From Phymatolithon calcareum (taxonomy: Eukaryota; Rhodophyta; Florideophyceae; Hapalidiales): DNA of 64,000 nt. Location: NCBI GenBank assembly GCA_977006965.1, contig OZ345374.1, forward strand, positions 1,798,001 through 1,862,000, written 5' to 3'. The notes below the pieces were generated by a model, which worked only from the letters and a program-made list of their open reading frames with translations, had not been told where the DNA came from and did no database searches. Shown piece by piece: positions 39,478 through 51,298 of the stretch (position 1 is the stretch's first letter; each line of letters begins with the position of its first letter). A program made the translations under genes and the position numbers.

Positions 39478-42400
39478 TTATATTTCTTTTAGACGCTTGT
39501 TCTGCGTAGATATAAACTGAATGACGAACTGCTCAGAGGGAAGGTCATAGCGCTTAGGGAACTTGTCACGCAACGCCTCCAGCATTACTGGTGCGTTCCT
39601 GCACTTGCATTTATCATTCGCACCGATGACATACAAGTCCATGAGGTCCTTCGAATACTTTCTAACCGTGCTTCCGCCAAGGCCTTCACCATAGGTTGGC
39701 CGCACTGCGCAGGCTGGAACACGACTAAATTGTTGTGTCACGCTTTCATCGTCTGGCGCACCATAAATCTCCAGAATTGGGCTACCTTCGGTGCTGCTGC
39801 GTAGACGGAAATCCCCGGCACCCATCAAATCGTATGCTAATTTGGCCCCGCGAATGGTGAGTAATGATGCCCGTGACACAGTACATGCACGAATCTGTTC
39901 CTTCAGTTACTTTGGTGCTCGAAAGGGTGCTGCGCATGACGAGCATGTTTCACTCGGGCTGCCATTTCGAAATTTGCGTATTGTGTCTTCAAGGTCTTCG
40001 GCAGCACGGGCCGCCACAACAATATCAGCGGATGCACCTGGTGGAATAGCATTCTGCTCTCTGCGTTGAAAGATTGTTCGGTTGATATGCAGAAGCCGCA
40101 AGGAAGCTGCCGTGTGCATCAATACTCCCGTTTCTTGACCAACGAACTCTGTCACTGGAAGAGCGGGCTCTGTGCTGTGAATCACAACGGGAGCCTCCAC
40201 CTACGCGAGACTGCTTTTGCTTGATTCCAACTCTGTCTTTTCCTAAATTGATTCCTCTCCTCGCCCAGATGTTACAGGAAACTGTTCACCGCTCTGTTGT
40301 GAACGAAGCATGTTAATATCCCACGAAACAAACATTCCAGGAATTGCAGCGTCGCCAAGTGTGGTCCATCAGGGCTAGAGAAAGAAAAAGGATACGCACG
40401 TGACGCGTGTGCTCGGTCAATGACGATTTTACAAACTGTGACGAACCATGCGCATAACCTGTGTCTGTGCAGTGAAGTTGATACAAGAGATAGGTTCTTC
40501 GGGTCCATGAAAAGCTCTGCGTTACCAACACTCTGAAGACCAGTTTCCGTTCGGACGGAGAGAATTACTTCATTGCTATAGTGCACGTCAACGTCCATAC
40601 GACTGGAACTAGTACCATTGCCATCGCCATCGCCATCCATGATACGGCCATCAGTATTGGAGTTGCTCTCATTTCTCTCTTCACCTTTTTAATGGTCTTA
40701 AGTGTCGTGCCCGTCATCATCGCCATCTCCGCCCTCTATTCGGCCGCCGATATCAGCGGCATCCTCCACTTGATCGACGTTGGTACATGGGAATCGCGCA
40801 ATGAGAGTTTGCTTTGGTCAGCAGTAAACAGAGCAGGGCAAACGTCATCGTACAAATCTCTGTCCGCATCAACCGCATCCTGTTCACTTTCTTCGTCTCT
40901 ATCGCTCTCATTGGTGTCCTTGCCATTGGTAGCAGTAAAAACTCTAGGAAACGATTGAGAGCCTTCGCCAGAAAACATGAACTCTCGAAAAGAGAATCCA
41001 GAAACATTAAAAACCCGCACTTTCACATGTCCTTCCGATACTTCACCACAAGTTATTTCATTCGCTCGGCCAAAACTGGCCATTTTTTTGCTTTCCTTCA
41101 GCGCAGCCCATTTCCGCAGGCGAAGATCATCTCACTGGATGTGAGCGAGCTCCGCCAGTGTGTTCGCAAGTCCACTGTTACTGTTCAAAGCACGAACGAT
41201 TTAATGCAGAGTAGTAACATTCTGTGCATAATTCGTAATAAAAGAATTTATGTACTTCATGGACACAGCAAAATGTGCGTCCACTAAGCTCTTCCCATCT
41301 TGAGTTTCGGTGTGAAGAAACGCATGAAGGCGCATTTGGTTGTGAGTTTGAACGAGGAATAGATGTATCACCGGCACTACTATATTTTGGTAGCACCGTG
41401 CGTTGTCGGACAAAACATTTACTTCCCTGGCGCTTGGAATTTCGAGTGAAAGACGATGAAAAATTGCATCGCAAATAGATGCAACAGCGAAAACATCTTG
41501 CTTCGTACCCATTGCCGATATGTGATCAAAAAAAAGTTTCGCAGTGATCCTTGTCCGTCACTGTAGAAAATCACTGCCCCATGCCAACTACTACCGCGCT
41601 TTCCGAACTATTCTACAGACTCTTCCCTGTAACTTATCGACTCAAATTTCATTTTGTAGTCAATTAGAACCAAAACACGAACAGGCAAGGTACTCCTTTC
41701 AGCCTTGATTTTGTCAAAAACTTCTGAAATTCTCGACTGCTGTTTGCCTACTCGCTGTTCACACCCATAGAATAGCAGTAACATCTTTTCAGCCTGCATA
41801 AATACTCTTGTAATGTCCTGTTCATCTGCTTCGTTCGGCATATCTTCCAAACAAGCATTTTTTGCTTCTTCTAAGATCTGAAACGGAGCCAGGAATTGTG
41901 CACAAGATGATTCGCGAGCGTGTGTGGAACGCGATGTGGATTCAGACCGAACTTCAGGTCGTGGAAAGTATCATTACCCTTTCCAAGATGCCCTGTTATG
42001 TAAGAAAACGTCACATGGTGCTCTGAACCATCCAGTGCGGCGAAGAGAGATGTTCTCCGATTTTTTCCGATAGAATATCAGATATAAAGCGCCGAACGAG
42101 GGAAAGATTGTCCTAAACTAAAGTGTCCAGCACATAACCCACAGCCGTCTTTCCCTTGCGCTGTGATTTGGTTATATGTGGTACAAGTTTGACAAAAGTA
42201 CACCTTCCATTAGCTTTTTCCCCTTCGGTGGGCTGCAGCTCCATTTCCGTGTTATCGAGCTCACGGGGAATGCCGCAAGTCCACGCGGAGTACCCTTTTA
42301 ACATTTCCTGGACAGTTCGCTTTCAAGTACGTTCAGCGAAATGTACAGTTTCGACTTTTTCTTTCCCGTTAGAATCCCGGCGAACGATCTCCAACCTCTC

Positions 42401-43482
42401 AGTACCCTATGGCAGAACCTGGATATCTTCCAAAGTGAACTTTACAATGCCCGTAGCGCGTCGTCATTAATACTCAGTCTGCAAATTAAAGTCCTGGCCA
42501 TTGTTGATCAGGACAAAAGCGCACTCCATTACATTCGCGTGTTCGCGTAGCGCTTTTGAAACCATCCCGAGGCTACCATCGACGAAATTCTTGCACTTCG
42601 TGAAAATGTGGGAGTAGAATTCTCCTCACGGGCGGAGGCTTCGGCGTTATCATTTGCCTCTGCCTGGTGCAAAGTCTCATCATCGCTCTTGGAAAGATCC
42701 AAAAGAGCAGAGCAGGCTTCTTCTCCTGTCAATGTATGGCAAAGAACGCCCGGAAGAGGGCTTCGATCGTGGCTCTGCCTCTTTGCTTTTTTGATGCCGT
42801 TCGCTCTCTCCTTCGCCAAATCACTGGTCCCGCGCTTTTTCGAAGTTTTTGAAAACTTGGCGATAGTATCTGGATTGGAAAATAGAGAAGAAAGAAGAGC
42901 CTTACTGGCGCTGCGAAGAATCAGATTCAAATTTAATATTACTTGTGAATCTAAGGAGCTATAGTCCTTTTCTTGGTCATCAGGTCCTGGTACAATATTT
43001 TTCAGCTTTCCATGAATGCCCTACGACCTCAGCAAACGTCGTACAGAACCAGCCTTTGGGCGCTTTGAACGCGGGGGTGGCGACGAATGGCCAGGAGAGA
43101 ATAATGTTAGAGAGACTCTTGCTCGCTTGGGTAATCGCTCTGCTGGATTTTCCTCATTGGATAGGTTTTCTGGCAAATACCTATCATTTTCGCAGTGACA
43201 CGCACGAGGGCATGATTTGTATTGCGTGCAAAGCCTCTTCTTACAATTGAAAGTAGAGGACATGACGTGGATCTCCGAGCGTGTTCGATTAGACTTGGAA
43301 ACTTGCGGAGGTGTCGCAGAGGGGTTTGCACTGCATGCACATTGCATGTCTGCACAATTTTTTTTCCTTGTCTGCATACCGAGCGCGCAGTGCACATTAT
43401 GGACTGCAGTGCCACATTGAACTGTAATTCGACCAACTGTCAGAAGAGGGAATGAGGCACAGCAAACGTTAATGTAGTGCAA
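39478..43482 (-). pseudogene. Decayed DDE transposase-like gene of an unnamed family
   Basis: A run of minus-strand open pieces in consistent order, broken by stops and frame changes. From 43,482: a Cys-rich N-terminus (many C-x2-5-C pairs, a CXC-like look), a basic linker, FVDGSLGMVSKALREHANVM near 42,550, VLVLIDYKMKFESISYREES at about 41,670, an in-frame TAG at 41608-41610, and then in the same frame FGKRGSSWHGAV. A frame change follows, then VLSDNARCYQN at about 41,405 and TETQDGKSLVDAHF at about 41,310. Towards 39,478 comes a C-terminal piece with GLGGSTVRKYSKDLMDL. Asp in DYKMK and in SDNARC plus a later acidic residue would suit a DDE nuclease. Assignment is inference from layout. Confidence 0.5.
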
Positions 43483-44115
43483 CGGCGCATGAACTGGATA
43501 AGTATTACCAGGCGAATGTTATGGGTTCCCATGGTATCATGACAACCTTCGCACCCCCTTTCGTATGCGCTGCGATTCCAATCATATTTCGATTTTGTCT
43601 TGATGTAAGAAATTGTTCTCAGAAAACTGCGTTTTTGGGTCAGTCTGTCGTGACACATTGAGTACTACTCAATAGACAAAATCGATGTACGGGTGTTTTT
43701 TATCGCTTCTGGTACCCTTCATCACAGACTTCAAAATAAACGAGGACCGCCATAGCATTCCTTGGGTTCATAGCAAAGAATACCGACCTGATCGGATGAG
43801 CTATTCCTAAGTTCAGAAAATATGCGCCTTGGAATGTTCCCTAAAAAGTGCCGGTTCTTTCCCAGAACGAGTGTTAAATATTTATCGGTCCAAGTTCGCA
43901 TTTTCGTACGTCAGTTACGTGAAACAGCTCGTGTTTTTTCACGTCTACAGAACAAGGGGAGATGTGGCTACTTAAAATTTGACAATAGTTTTGAGTACTC
44001 ATAATTCAGAAGAAGTAGGAGTTTTTATTTAGATGGTTTATTGAGAATGCAGCACGTGTCCCAAGTTGAGGAAAGTCGTCTCTTTACTAACGTCTGGAAT
44101 CTACTAGCCTCGAAT
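43483..44115. other. Spacer
   Basis: A minus frame at 43,658-43,440 may be the extreme N-terminus of the decayed gene. The rest holds nothing I can name. Confidence 0.35.
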
Positions 44116-44405
44116 ATCTCAGTCAGCATGACATGTAATTGTATCAATAGCCTGAGCAACATTTTCTTCTTCATCGGCGGTCCACGTAGAGTTCTTGGGG
44201 ATGCAGATAATGCGAGAAATAGACATCAAACCAACAGCAAACCTGTAAGTCGCTTTCAAATCCGACGAAGTTGATAGAAGAATTGAGCAATCAAGTAGCA
44301 TGGGTAGTTGGAAAACTCAACTTAATCCTGAAGAAGCCTCCATGGACCCCTGCAGAAGAGAACAATGTGGCCCGAGCCATTGACGAGATACTACGAAATG
44401 CTGAT
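44116..44405. repeat. Inverted duplication of a Myb/SANT-like C-terminal peptide
   Basis: The minus strand (44,200-44,119) encodes STWTADEEENVAQAIDTI followed by ..CHAD and a stop. The plus strand (about 44,336-44,408) encodes PPWTPAEENNVARAIDEI followed by LRNAD and a stop. The two copies are head to head, with their ends pointing outward. The W-T-x-x-E-E start resembles the first helix of a Myb/SANT domain. Both copies are fragments. Confidence 0.55.
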
Positions 44406-44500
44406 TAGGGCAACTGAAGTTTCGAGTCTAGTAGAGCGCTAAGAAAGAAGCAGACTTTTCCCAAGTTGGGACACATGGTACCTTCTCAATAAATCCACTT

Positions 44501-44557
44501 CATTACGTTTAGTGTTGCCACTACCCATGATGGGCAGTGGCAACACTAAACGTAATG
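44501..44557. repeat. 27-bp-arm hairpin
   Basis: The arms 44501-44527 and 44531-44557 are complementary with one mismatch around a TGA loop. Confidence 0.9.
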
Positions 44558-46840
44558 ATGTTCCTTCGCTTCGCCTTCGCCCAATCAATTTTGATACGCT
44601 CCTTGGAAAATGTCGGCAAAACCACCTTTCGCAATGCATTCTATGACTGCTTTCTTTCAGTCTAAGAGCTTGGTACCGGAAATGGTTATTTGAAAACGTG
44701 AATTTGCTCACCCGTCAAACGTATGACCTTTCTTTCATCGGCCCGCGCTCTGAACCTTACGCACGAAATAGCGGATGTGATCCTACCTGGGCAGTACGTT
44801 CAGCTGAAAAGAAGAAACAACGAAAGTACGGTTCAGCATCTGAAGGCCAGCAAATTGTCTTGCATCCTCTTGCTCTGGACTTATTTGGGCGCATCGGACC
44901 TCTTATCGATCGCGGAATTCACGATCTTACATCCCTCATTTATCAACGCCGTGGTAGTTCTCCACAAGCTGAAGGAGGTTAGCTCCCTAGCAAGGAGGCC
45001 TTACTACCTTTTCTATGCGCACTTTTCTTCTCACCGAGCTCTCCGTTAACTGGCGCTGCCTTGATATTATGAGCGCTTAGTTCCCCTTCCCTAATGGTCC
45101 GCTTGTCCAAAGTCCCAATCAAGTGCCCAGTCTCTCGATTTTCTTGCTTTTCCAACATTTGTATGAGATCTGATCTTTGCAAACTCCTAACATTTCTGAG
45201 TACTCAAGAGCTTCCAAGTATCCCCGGCATTGAGCGCGAGCGGTTTCACGTACCATTGGATCTGGATATGATAGACATAAACTCCTTTTTCTTTCTTTCT
45301 CTTTTCTTCATTGCAAGATGTCTGAGCTACACAAAGTGTTCGTTACTCAACATCTAGGGGATATTTGATGATTTTATTTTGATAGCTTCCAAATCCTCAC
45401 CTTCGAGTAACGCGGCAGCTCTTGCGGTAATCTCTAAGCTAAAGTCCTCTGGCTACTCAAAACATTCTTGATTCGTAGTTCTCTCCGAGCAAGAGCTCCT
45501 GTGAGTCTCTTGCACTCAAACTCAATTTCTGTACTCATCTTCGACGGCGCTAGAGTACGTTGTAAGGCGACTAGTTCGATCACCGCGGTAATCCTACAAT
45601 AGGCACCCAATACTTATTTCCTCCAAAGTTGTGCTCGGTTGAATGTCAACCTTAGGCACTTGAAACGTGTTGTTCTTTCTCCTATGTAAAAGATCCCTGG
45701 TAGCCTGCCTTGAATAGGAATTTTCATTGATCTGCCTTCTTCTTCCTTTTCCCATACCTTAATTGTTTCTTCTCTCCTCCTCTTCTTCTTGACAGATCTC
45801 TCCTGGGCTTTCTGAAGGGCTTGTCGCAGGTCTTCATAAATCTTGAGATATTCAATATCCGTCATTGCTTCCATTATGTCCTCATCTCTTCCAAAGTACT
45901 CTTCTGTGTCTTCAAGGCGCTTTTTGTGTCCTACCAGGCTTACTCAACATCTAGGGGGCATCTAAGATTCTCCTGGGCAATAGACAATCATGTTTTTCCG
46001 GGACTTACGTTGCGACATCGTGAATGCAAATCATATGCAGCTTGTATTCATGGCTGTGGAAAGGTCAAGCTCTTATGAACGCCATAGGAAAATTGCTAGA
46101 GATACGCAAAAACTCTCGATCAAAACAGAATCGAAAATAGAAAGTGATCTTGGGTATTGAGCTCATAGAAGTCTTCGAGCAAGAATTTCTCAGCTCGTGG
46201 AAGGATGACACACGAACAAGGTGCTCACCACTGGACTGGATAATTATTAGATAGCCCCAGTCTGCACTCTCCAGCCACATACATGATCGTTAACCCACTA
46301 TAAGTAATACCACTCTCCTCTCATCTAGGTAAAGCCCTAGTCATCCTTCAGTGCTAACATCGCTACTTAATCAAAAGGTAGGCCTCAGCGATGTTCCTGC
46401 AGAACACTTGGGTATACGGCAACTTAGGGGTCTTATGGAGCAATTGATATCGAGGGAGATTTTGTTTGAATGAATTTGGGTTTCAAGTCACTGTGGAATC
46501 TCAAGAAAGAGTGCCACCGACGAATTAGAAAGAAGGGATAAATACGAATTAAACCTATTGGACCAGCAGAAGATTTCTCGCGCTGTCAAAGCAGCGAGAT
46601 CAATCATAAAAACATCTGTAAAAACTATGCCTGCCATAATTCCGACACTGCCCGAAAAGCTTCCCCATGTCGCATAGGCAAGCAGAGATGATCGTACACC
46701 AACTTGTATTGGACATCACCTCCATAGCGGCTGAATTTAGGCACGGATGAAACAGGGAGAGTCGAAACTTATAAAGTGCACGCGTTAGCTACGACCACAA
46801 GATCAGAGGAAGGATTAGGGGGCACCGTCAAGCTACATCT
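44558..46840. other. Spacer with no supported gene
   Basis: Short frames only. ACTCAACATCTAGGGG occurs at about 45,342 and again at about 45,942, a 600-bp-spaced direct repeat of little extent. A Lys/Glu-rich minus frame at 45,874-45,614 is open for 86 codons but unrecognised. Confidence 0.35.
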
Positions 46841-47700
46841 CCTGGCACTATCGGAAACATGGTCAAATCCTGAGAATGCGCTCTGGTCCCTCACGTACAC
46901 CTATCAGTCAACAGTTTTCTTGAAATCGGAAAGGGCGAAATAGAGGAGGCATAAAAATCCTATCCAGTAGCTCTCTGCGAACGAGGCTCCTGTATAGAAT
47001 CGCATAGCAAGATCGGCAGTATTCTGCCAAGTTGAAGGTGTGACAGTGATAGGACCCTATATTTCCCTGGACCTAAGCACCAAGAAAATTAAACAATTCT
47101 TGTCAAGGTTCCAACGTGCCACACGAGGACCTTCTCTTCTCATCGGGACCTGAACCTCTAACCACAAGGCATTGGCCAGAAAAGGTAATGCAAAGGGCCA
47201 GAAACTACACAAACCGGCACAGAAATAGGGCTGTCATATTTCTAAACCGGGTGGGCCAACATTTCACACCCACGCGTGCTGGAGCGTGATCGATCTCATC
47301 ATGTATATGTGAAATGCTTGGCACGTTGCGAATGGATTATATCCAGCAATCACATACCGGTCATCGCCAGAGTTTCAGAAAAACATTCCCAGAGAGTTGC
47401 TGAGTATAGACGACCATTGAGCGCACGGAAAATCAATAAGCTCCAAGAAAAGCAGTGTCCAAGTATAAATCAAGACTACCGGTAGTCGTTGAAGATATAT
47501 GCAAAGCGAATGCAATGGAAGCTTACAAGAATGCGTACAAGAGAGCTCGTGATATCATCAACCGACAATGGATTTAGGGTAGATCAAGGAAAGAGCTGGA
47601 TAAACTTTCCAAGCTGAAAAGGTTGTATACAGAGCTTAGACTTGATGAGCACAGTATCGATAGTGATAAGATGAGCTTTAAAGAGGAGTGTTGACTTAAC
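46841..47700 (+). pseudogene. Endonuclease-domain fragment of a second non-LTR retrotransposon
   Basis: Reading-frame pieces include LLALSETWSNPENALWSLTY near 46,845, GPYISLDLSTKKIKQFLSRF near 47,052 and LLIGT near 47,140. They match the order of APE-type endonuclease strands (SETW, GPY, then GD-N) in LINEs. The motif Asp of the last strand is changed and many stops interrupt. Later pieces (K.Y..R..) fit the linker before the RT, which is absent. Confidence 0.5.
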
Positions 47701-48140
47701 CTCACTTGTCTTGGTTCTATGCTTGGCTCCAGTCCGCTAGTCGGAACTAGAGCATGCCTTATATAGGCATCGAATTACTTACACGTAGCTTACAAACATA
47801 ATAAAACCTTAAAATACGAAGTACAGGGGAGAGGTCGCTATATAGTGCCAGGTTATATAGTGCCACTCTCTACACCAAAAATGGAATTTAGTGTCCCAGG
47901 GTCGGCACTGTAAGAATAACCATATCGTAAGTTGTGCGAGGGGTTCTATAGGGGTTGTAATACTCCATGAGCTCTGAGAACTTTTCCAAATAAATAAAAA
48001 TATCGCCTACAAAATTAAAATTGTCTCTGAAACTTTCAATAGGCTCCTCCTCCAAAATACGTTAGATCTTACAGAAGCTGCAAGATTATCTACTTGGAAG
48101 CACTTTAGTTTATATACGAAACATAACTCCCATTGAAACA

Positions 48141-48240
48141 AGGTAGCCGAATGGACTCACATAAATTCCGGGAATCTGGATAGTCGGTTATCTGTGCGCA
48201 GTGATGTGTCATGAGGTCTCGGGTTCAATCTTCTAGGCAG
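48141..48240 (+). repeat. Possible tRNA-derived SINE head
   Basis: TAGCCGAATGG at 48144-48154 resembles an RNA polymerase III A box of a Leu/Ser-type tRNA. GGTTCAATC at 48222-48230 resembles a B box, 68 bases downstream. The sequence does not fold into a full tRNA, so a tRNA-derived repeat or a chance pair of boxes are the options. It lies in the 5' part of the pogo-like element. Confidence 0.3.
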
Positions 48241-48754
48241 GGGCGAAACAGACATTAATTTGTCCTATACGCGAGATCCAAAGAGGGTTGTTCGGGAAAT
48301 GCTCAGTCACATTGCGTCAGCGCAGGTAAACGCCACTCATTGAAAATGTCGCCAGATGGATAGCTTACGTCTAAAACCTTCCTTTTCTAATTTTTTCTTA
48401 ATTTACACACAAAATGGCGCTAATGATAGAATTTGAAGATGCTGACTTCCTGAAAGCTGGCTCTTAAGATAACGCGTCATGACAAAAAACGTTTCACGAA
48501 ACAGGCCCCGTTTACAGTAATGCTATTGACCAACGGCGCTGCTCCTCGAAGCACCAGAGGCAGCTTGTTGTGTTTAGAAATGATGGTGCAGAATCATTGG
48601 ATGATATTGACTTTCATATACTTTCCATATAGAATGTATCAATATGCATTAGTTAAGCCTTGTTGCGCTTATGCATGAGTAAAGCATATAAGGACTAAAT
48701 CTCTTCCGAGAGTCGCAGATAGCCCCACTCAACCATTCCACCATACTCTCGATC

Positions 48755-50332
48755 TTGCAAAGCGCCGCTCGTTTGAGACCGAGAATGTCCAACTCTGCCA
48801 CCAATGTACCGCCCTCAACCAATCAACATCACCCATCTTCTTGTCGGAGGACTCAGGTTGTTTCAACTAAGTCCCAAAGGAAGGCAGTTATTCTATGGAT
48901 GATTAACGAGGTCGAAACCTCGGGAAGTGATGACGCAATTGGCGCTCGCACTGTGCAGCACTTTCCAACCATCTTCCGAGTAACGGATATGAAGTCATAT
49001 GGAGCCAATCGGAAGAAAGCAATCCGTTGGTGGAACAGTCGCCAATCTTATCTTCAAAAACTGACCACACCAGAGGATAAGGCTATGTTCATCCAATCAA
49101 GACGTTCCATTGGAGTTTCGCAAAGACGTGTGCCTATCAAAGCTTTAACTGGTCGTGGAAGAAAGCGATATGCATGGGTGGACTATTTACACTCTGTCCT
49201 ACTGGAAGAATTTGAAAGACTGAGCGCTGCTGGTGTCCAGTTAAGCAGACGGCTTTTGAAACATATTGCACTCCGTACACTCTCCGACCCCACATCTCCA
49301 TTCGTGTCAACCGACCTTGACGATCGTACTCATCGCCCAATCATTACACATGTGACGGACAACTGGATCCAATCGTTCATGAACAGATGCAACATCGTCA
49401 TACGAAAGCAGTCCGGCTCTTTGCAACGGTGCAACGCCCATAACATATACACCGAGAAGTTGATTTCCCATCATCTCGGCCAATTGGAGCGCGAATTTTC
49501 AGATGGTGTGCTGGACGAGAACATGGTGGAGAACATGGATGAGACGCACTTTATTTTTAACATGGATGACCATTACTCTCTTGGAGTGTATGGATGCAAG
49601 AAAGTGAACTATGCGGACGTTGTCTCAGGCGGGGAAGGTATGACAATGGTTTTGCGTATCAGTGGAGGAGTGAACGCCAAAATTGAAGCACCATTTATGA
49701 TTTTTCGCAACAGGAACCGAAACTATCCCATACTAGGTGTTCCTGACAATGTACCCGGTGTTTCATACAGAACCGGGCCGAGGGGTTGGATGGACAAAAA
49801 TGTTTTCAACCAGTGGTTAAACGAACCGCGAGCCATTTCAAGTGACCCTATTGGTCGGACGAGATCCTTGTTCATGGACAATTGCTCTGGTCACAATGAA
49901 ACGCCGCAACAGGTGGAATCATTGAACTCTATCAACACTAAGATTCGGTATCTTCCACCGAACAGCACGCATATGTGTCAGCCTTTGGATTCTTTTGTTA
50001 TTCAAAAAATCAAAGCTGTATGGCGAGAGGAATGGGAGGCAGAGAAATTGCAGCGCATGGAAGAGGGAGATTGGGCATCCGGTCCAGGTGCTTCCGGCAA
50101 ACTCAACAACCCTGGTAAGACATATTATTTGAAACTCGCGGTGCGATGCGTGGAAAAGGTGAACAGCATGCAGGATGAAAACGGTATTCCGATTGTACGC
50201 AAGGCTATGATACGTTGTGGTCTTGCACTAGATACAGATGGAACGTGGAAAAAGGAGCAGCTGTTCGATTACTTGCAAGATATTGTTGAAAAACACCCTG
50301 AGGAATACTGTGGCCTTGTTCCTGAATATTGA
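48755..50332 (+). CDS. pogo/Tigger-type DDE_1 transposase
   Basis: A 525-residue intact transposase that would cut and paste its own element. Residues 30-140 should form helix-turn-helix DNA-binding domains, with the second one about 140-230 (CENP-B-like, ending FMNRCNIVIRKQSGSLQR). The catalytic domain starts near 258. MDETHFIFNMDD gives D262, LFMDNCSGHNE gives D375, and LPPNSTHMCQPLDSFVIQ gives D412, the D-D-D triad of the pogo group. Helix and strand order are complete and there is no stop or frameshift, so the protein may still be functional. M11 (MSNSATN) is an alternative start. It is flanked by inverted repeats at 47,824-47,900 and 50,455-50,512. Confidence 0.88.
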   Translation: MQSAARLRPRMSNSATNVPPSTNQHHPSSCRRTQVVSTKSQRKAVILWMINEVETSGSDDAIGARTVQHFPTIFRVTDMKSYGANRKKAIRWWNSRQSYLQKLTTPEDKAMFIQSRRSIGVSQRRVPIKALTGRGRKRYAWVDYLHSVLLEEFERLSAAGVQLSRRLLKHIALRTLSDPTSPFVSTDLDDRTHRPIITHVTDNWIQSFMNRCNIVIRKQSGSLQRCNAHNIYTEKLISHHLGQLEREFSDGVLDENMVENMDETHFIFNMDDHYSLGVYGCKKVNYADVVSGGEGMTMVLRISGGVNAKIEAPFMIFRNRNRNYPILGVPDNVPGVSYRTGPRGWMDKNVFNQWLNEPRAISSDPIGRTRSLFMDNCSGHNETPQQVESLNSINTKIRYLPPNSTHMCQPLDSFVIQKIKAVWREEWEAEKLQRMEEGDWASGPGASGKLNNPGKTYYLKLAVRCVEKVNSMQDENGIPIVRKAMIRCGLALDTDGTWKKEQLFDYLQDIVEKHPEEYCGLVPEY

Positions 50333-50532
50333 AATAAAGAAAATGTGAAACAAATTTACAGCGTTCTTTCATCAATTTTTGTAAAATGTTGCTGCTCACT
50401 TCCCGCGAGCTTCTTTTCGAGTATTACTGTAAAGTCCTTTGCTAATGAATTTTACCTGGGACACTAAATTCCAGTTTTGGTGTACTTAGTGCCACCCATT
50501 TTGGGCTGGCACGATTATCATATCAAAGACAC

Positions 50533-51140
50533 AGGCTGTGGCTGCTTACACGGCATTCCTGGCCGCCATTCTCCTCATCGTCTCCTCAGCTCACCATGTT
50601 CACGCCACCGACAGTGATGGGGCACCCAGGACAGAAGAGAACGCGGCTGACGCTTCAACAAAGCTTGAAGCACTTCGCATGCTGTCAGCGACGTCATCGA
50701 GATGTTGCGTAAACTGAAAGTCAGTTTACCGAGTGACGACATCGTGAGAGCTGAAATCGATCATCACGTCTGACACGAGGATGTTGAGCATTGGTTTGAG
50801 GTTGAAGATGATACAGACGTTCAAGAGGCGTTCATTTCCGATGTTTCGGATATATTGGAGGAGGTTGTAGCCTAAAGTCCAATAGAACCTGACAATGAAA
50901 GCGAAGACGAAGAAGTTTCTGAGGTTATCGCATCTCCCCCAGCTCACATTGAGCTGCACACCATGTTTCGCCCTATCCAAGAGTCCGCGTATTTGTGTAA
51001 ACTTCCTGACGCTAGTAGTCATCTTCAACGAGCATTTCGGGTATTCAAAGACGCTATCAGTAAGCAGCACAATGAGAAGCAGAGACAGCTACTTGTCTCA
51101 GAGATGTTCAACAAGCGTTCTGAAGATAAAACACGGCAGT
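50533..51140 (+). pseudogene. Possible C-terminal remnant of another pogo-type transposase
   Basis: Broken plus-strand pieces (LRKLKVSLPSDDIV, VEHWFEVEDDTDVQEAFISD, an Asp/Glu-rich stretch, and KDAISKQHNEKQRQLLVSEM) resemble the acidic tail after the catalytic domain of Tigger-like proteins. Stops separate them. The upstream piece (AAYTAFLAAILLIVSSA) is hydrophobic and does not fit that idea. Confidence 0.35.
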
Positions 51141-51298
51141 AAAATCGTTCTCCCCGTTCTCCGTACAACTGAGGCAGACCAAAAAGTCGGAGAGGACCCG
51201 ATAGGGCCCCTTGAAGAGAAAAGCGAAAAATAAAGGACGGCAAACGGAGATCCGCGCGGAGACCAGATCGCCGTGAACAGCCCCCTGCGACGCTCATT

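Larger units (their letters stand above)
47822..50512 (+). mobile_element. pogo-like (Tc1/mariner superfamily) element
   Basis: The left end probably starts at 47824 (CAGGGGAGAGGTCGCTATAT) after TA. The inner part of the left terminal repeat, TACACCAAAAATGGAATTTAG followed by TGTCCCAGG (to 47,900), is mirrored at 50,455-50,512 with few mismatches. The outermost 20 bases or so of the left end have no partner at the right end, so the right terminus is truncated or replaced. A single intact transposase gene lies between. Confidence 0.75.

Noticed and set aside
50533-50720. Secreted protein with signal peptide
   Set aside because: No in-frame ATG before the hydrophobic stretch and a stop after about 60 codons.
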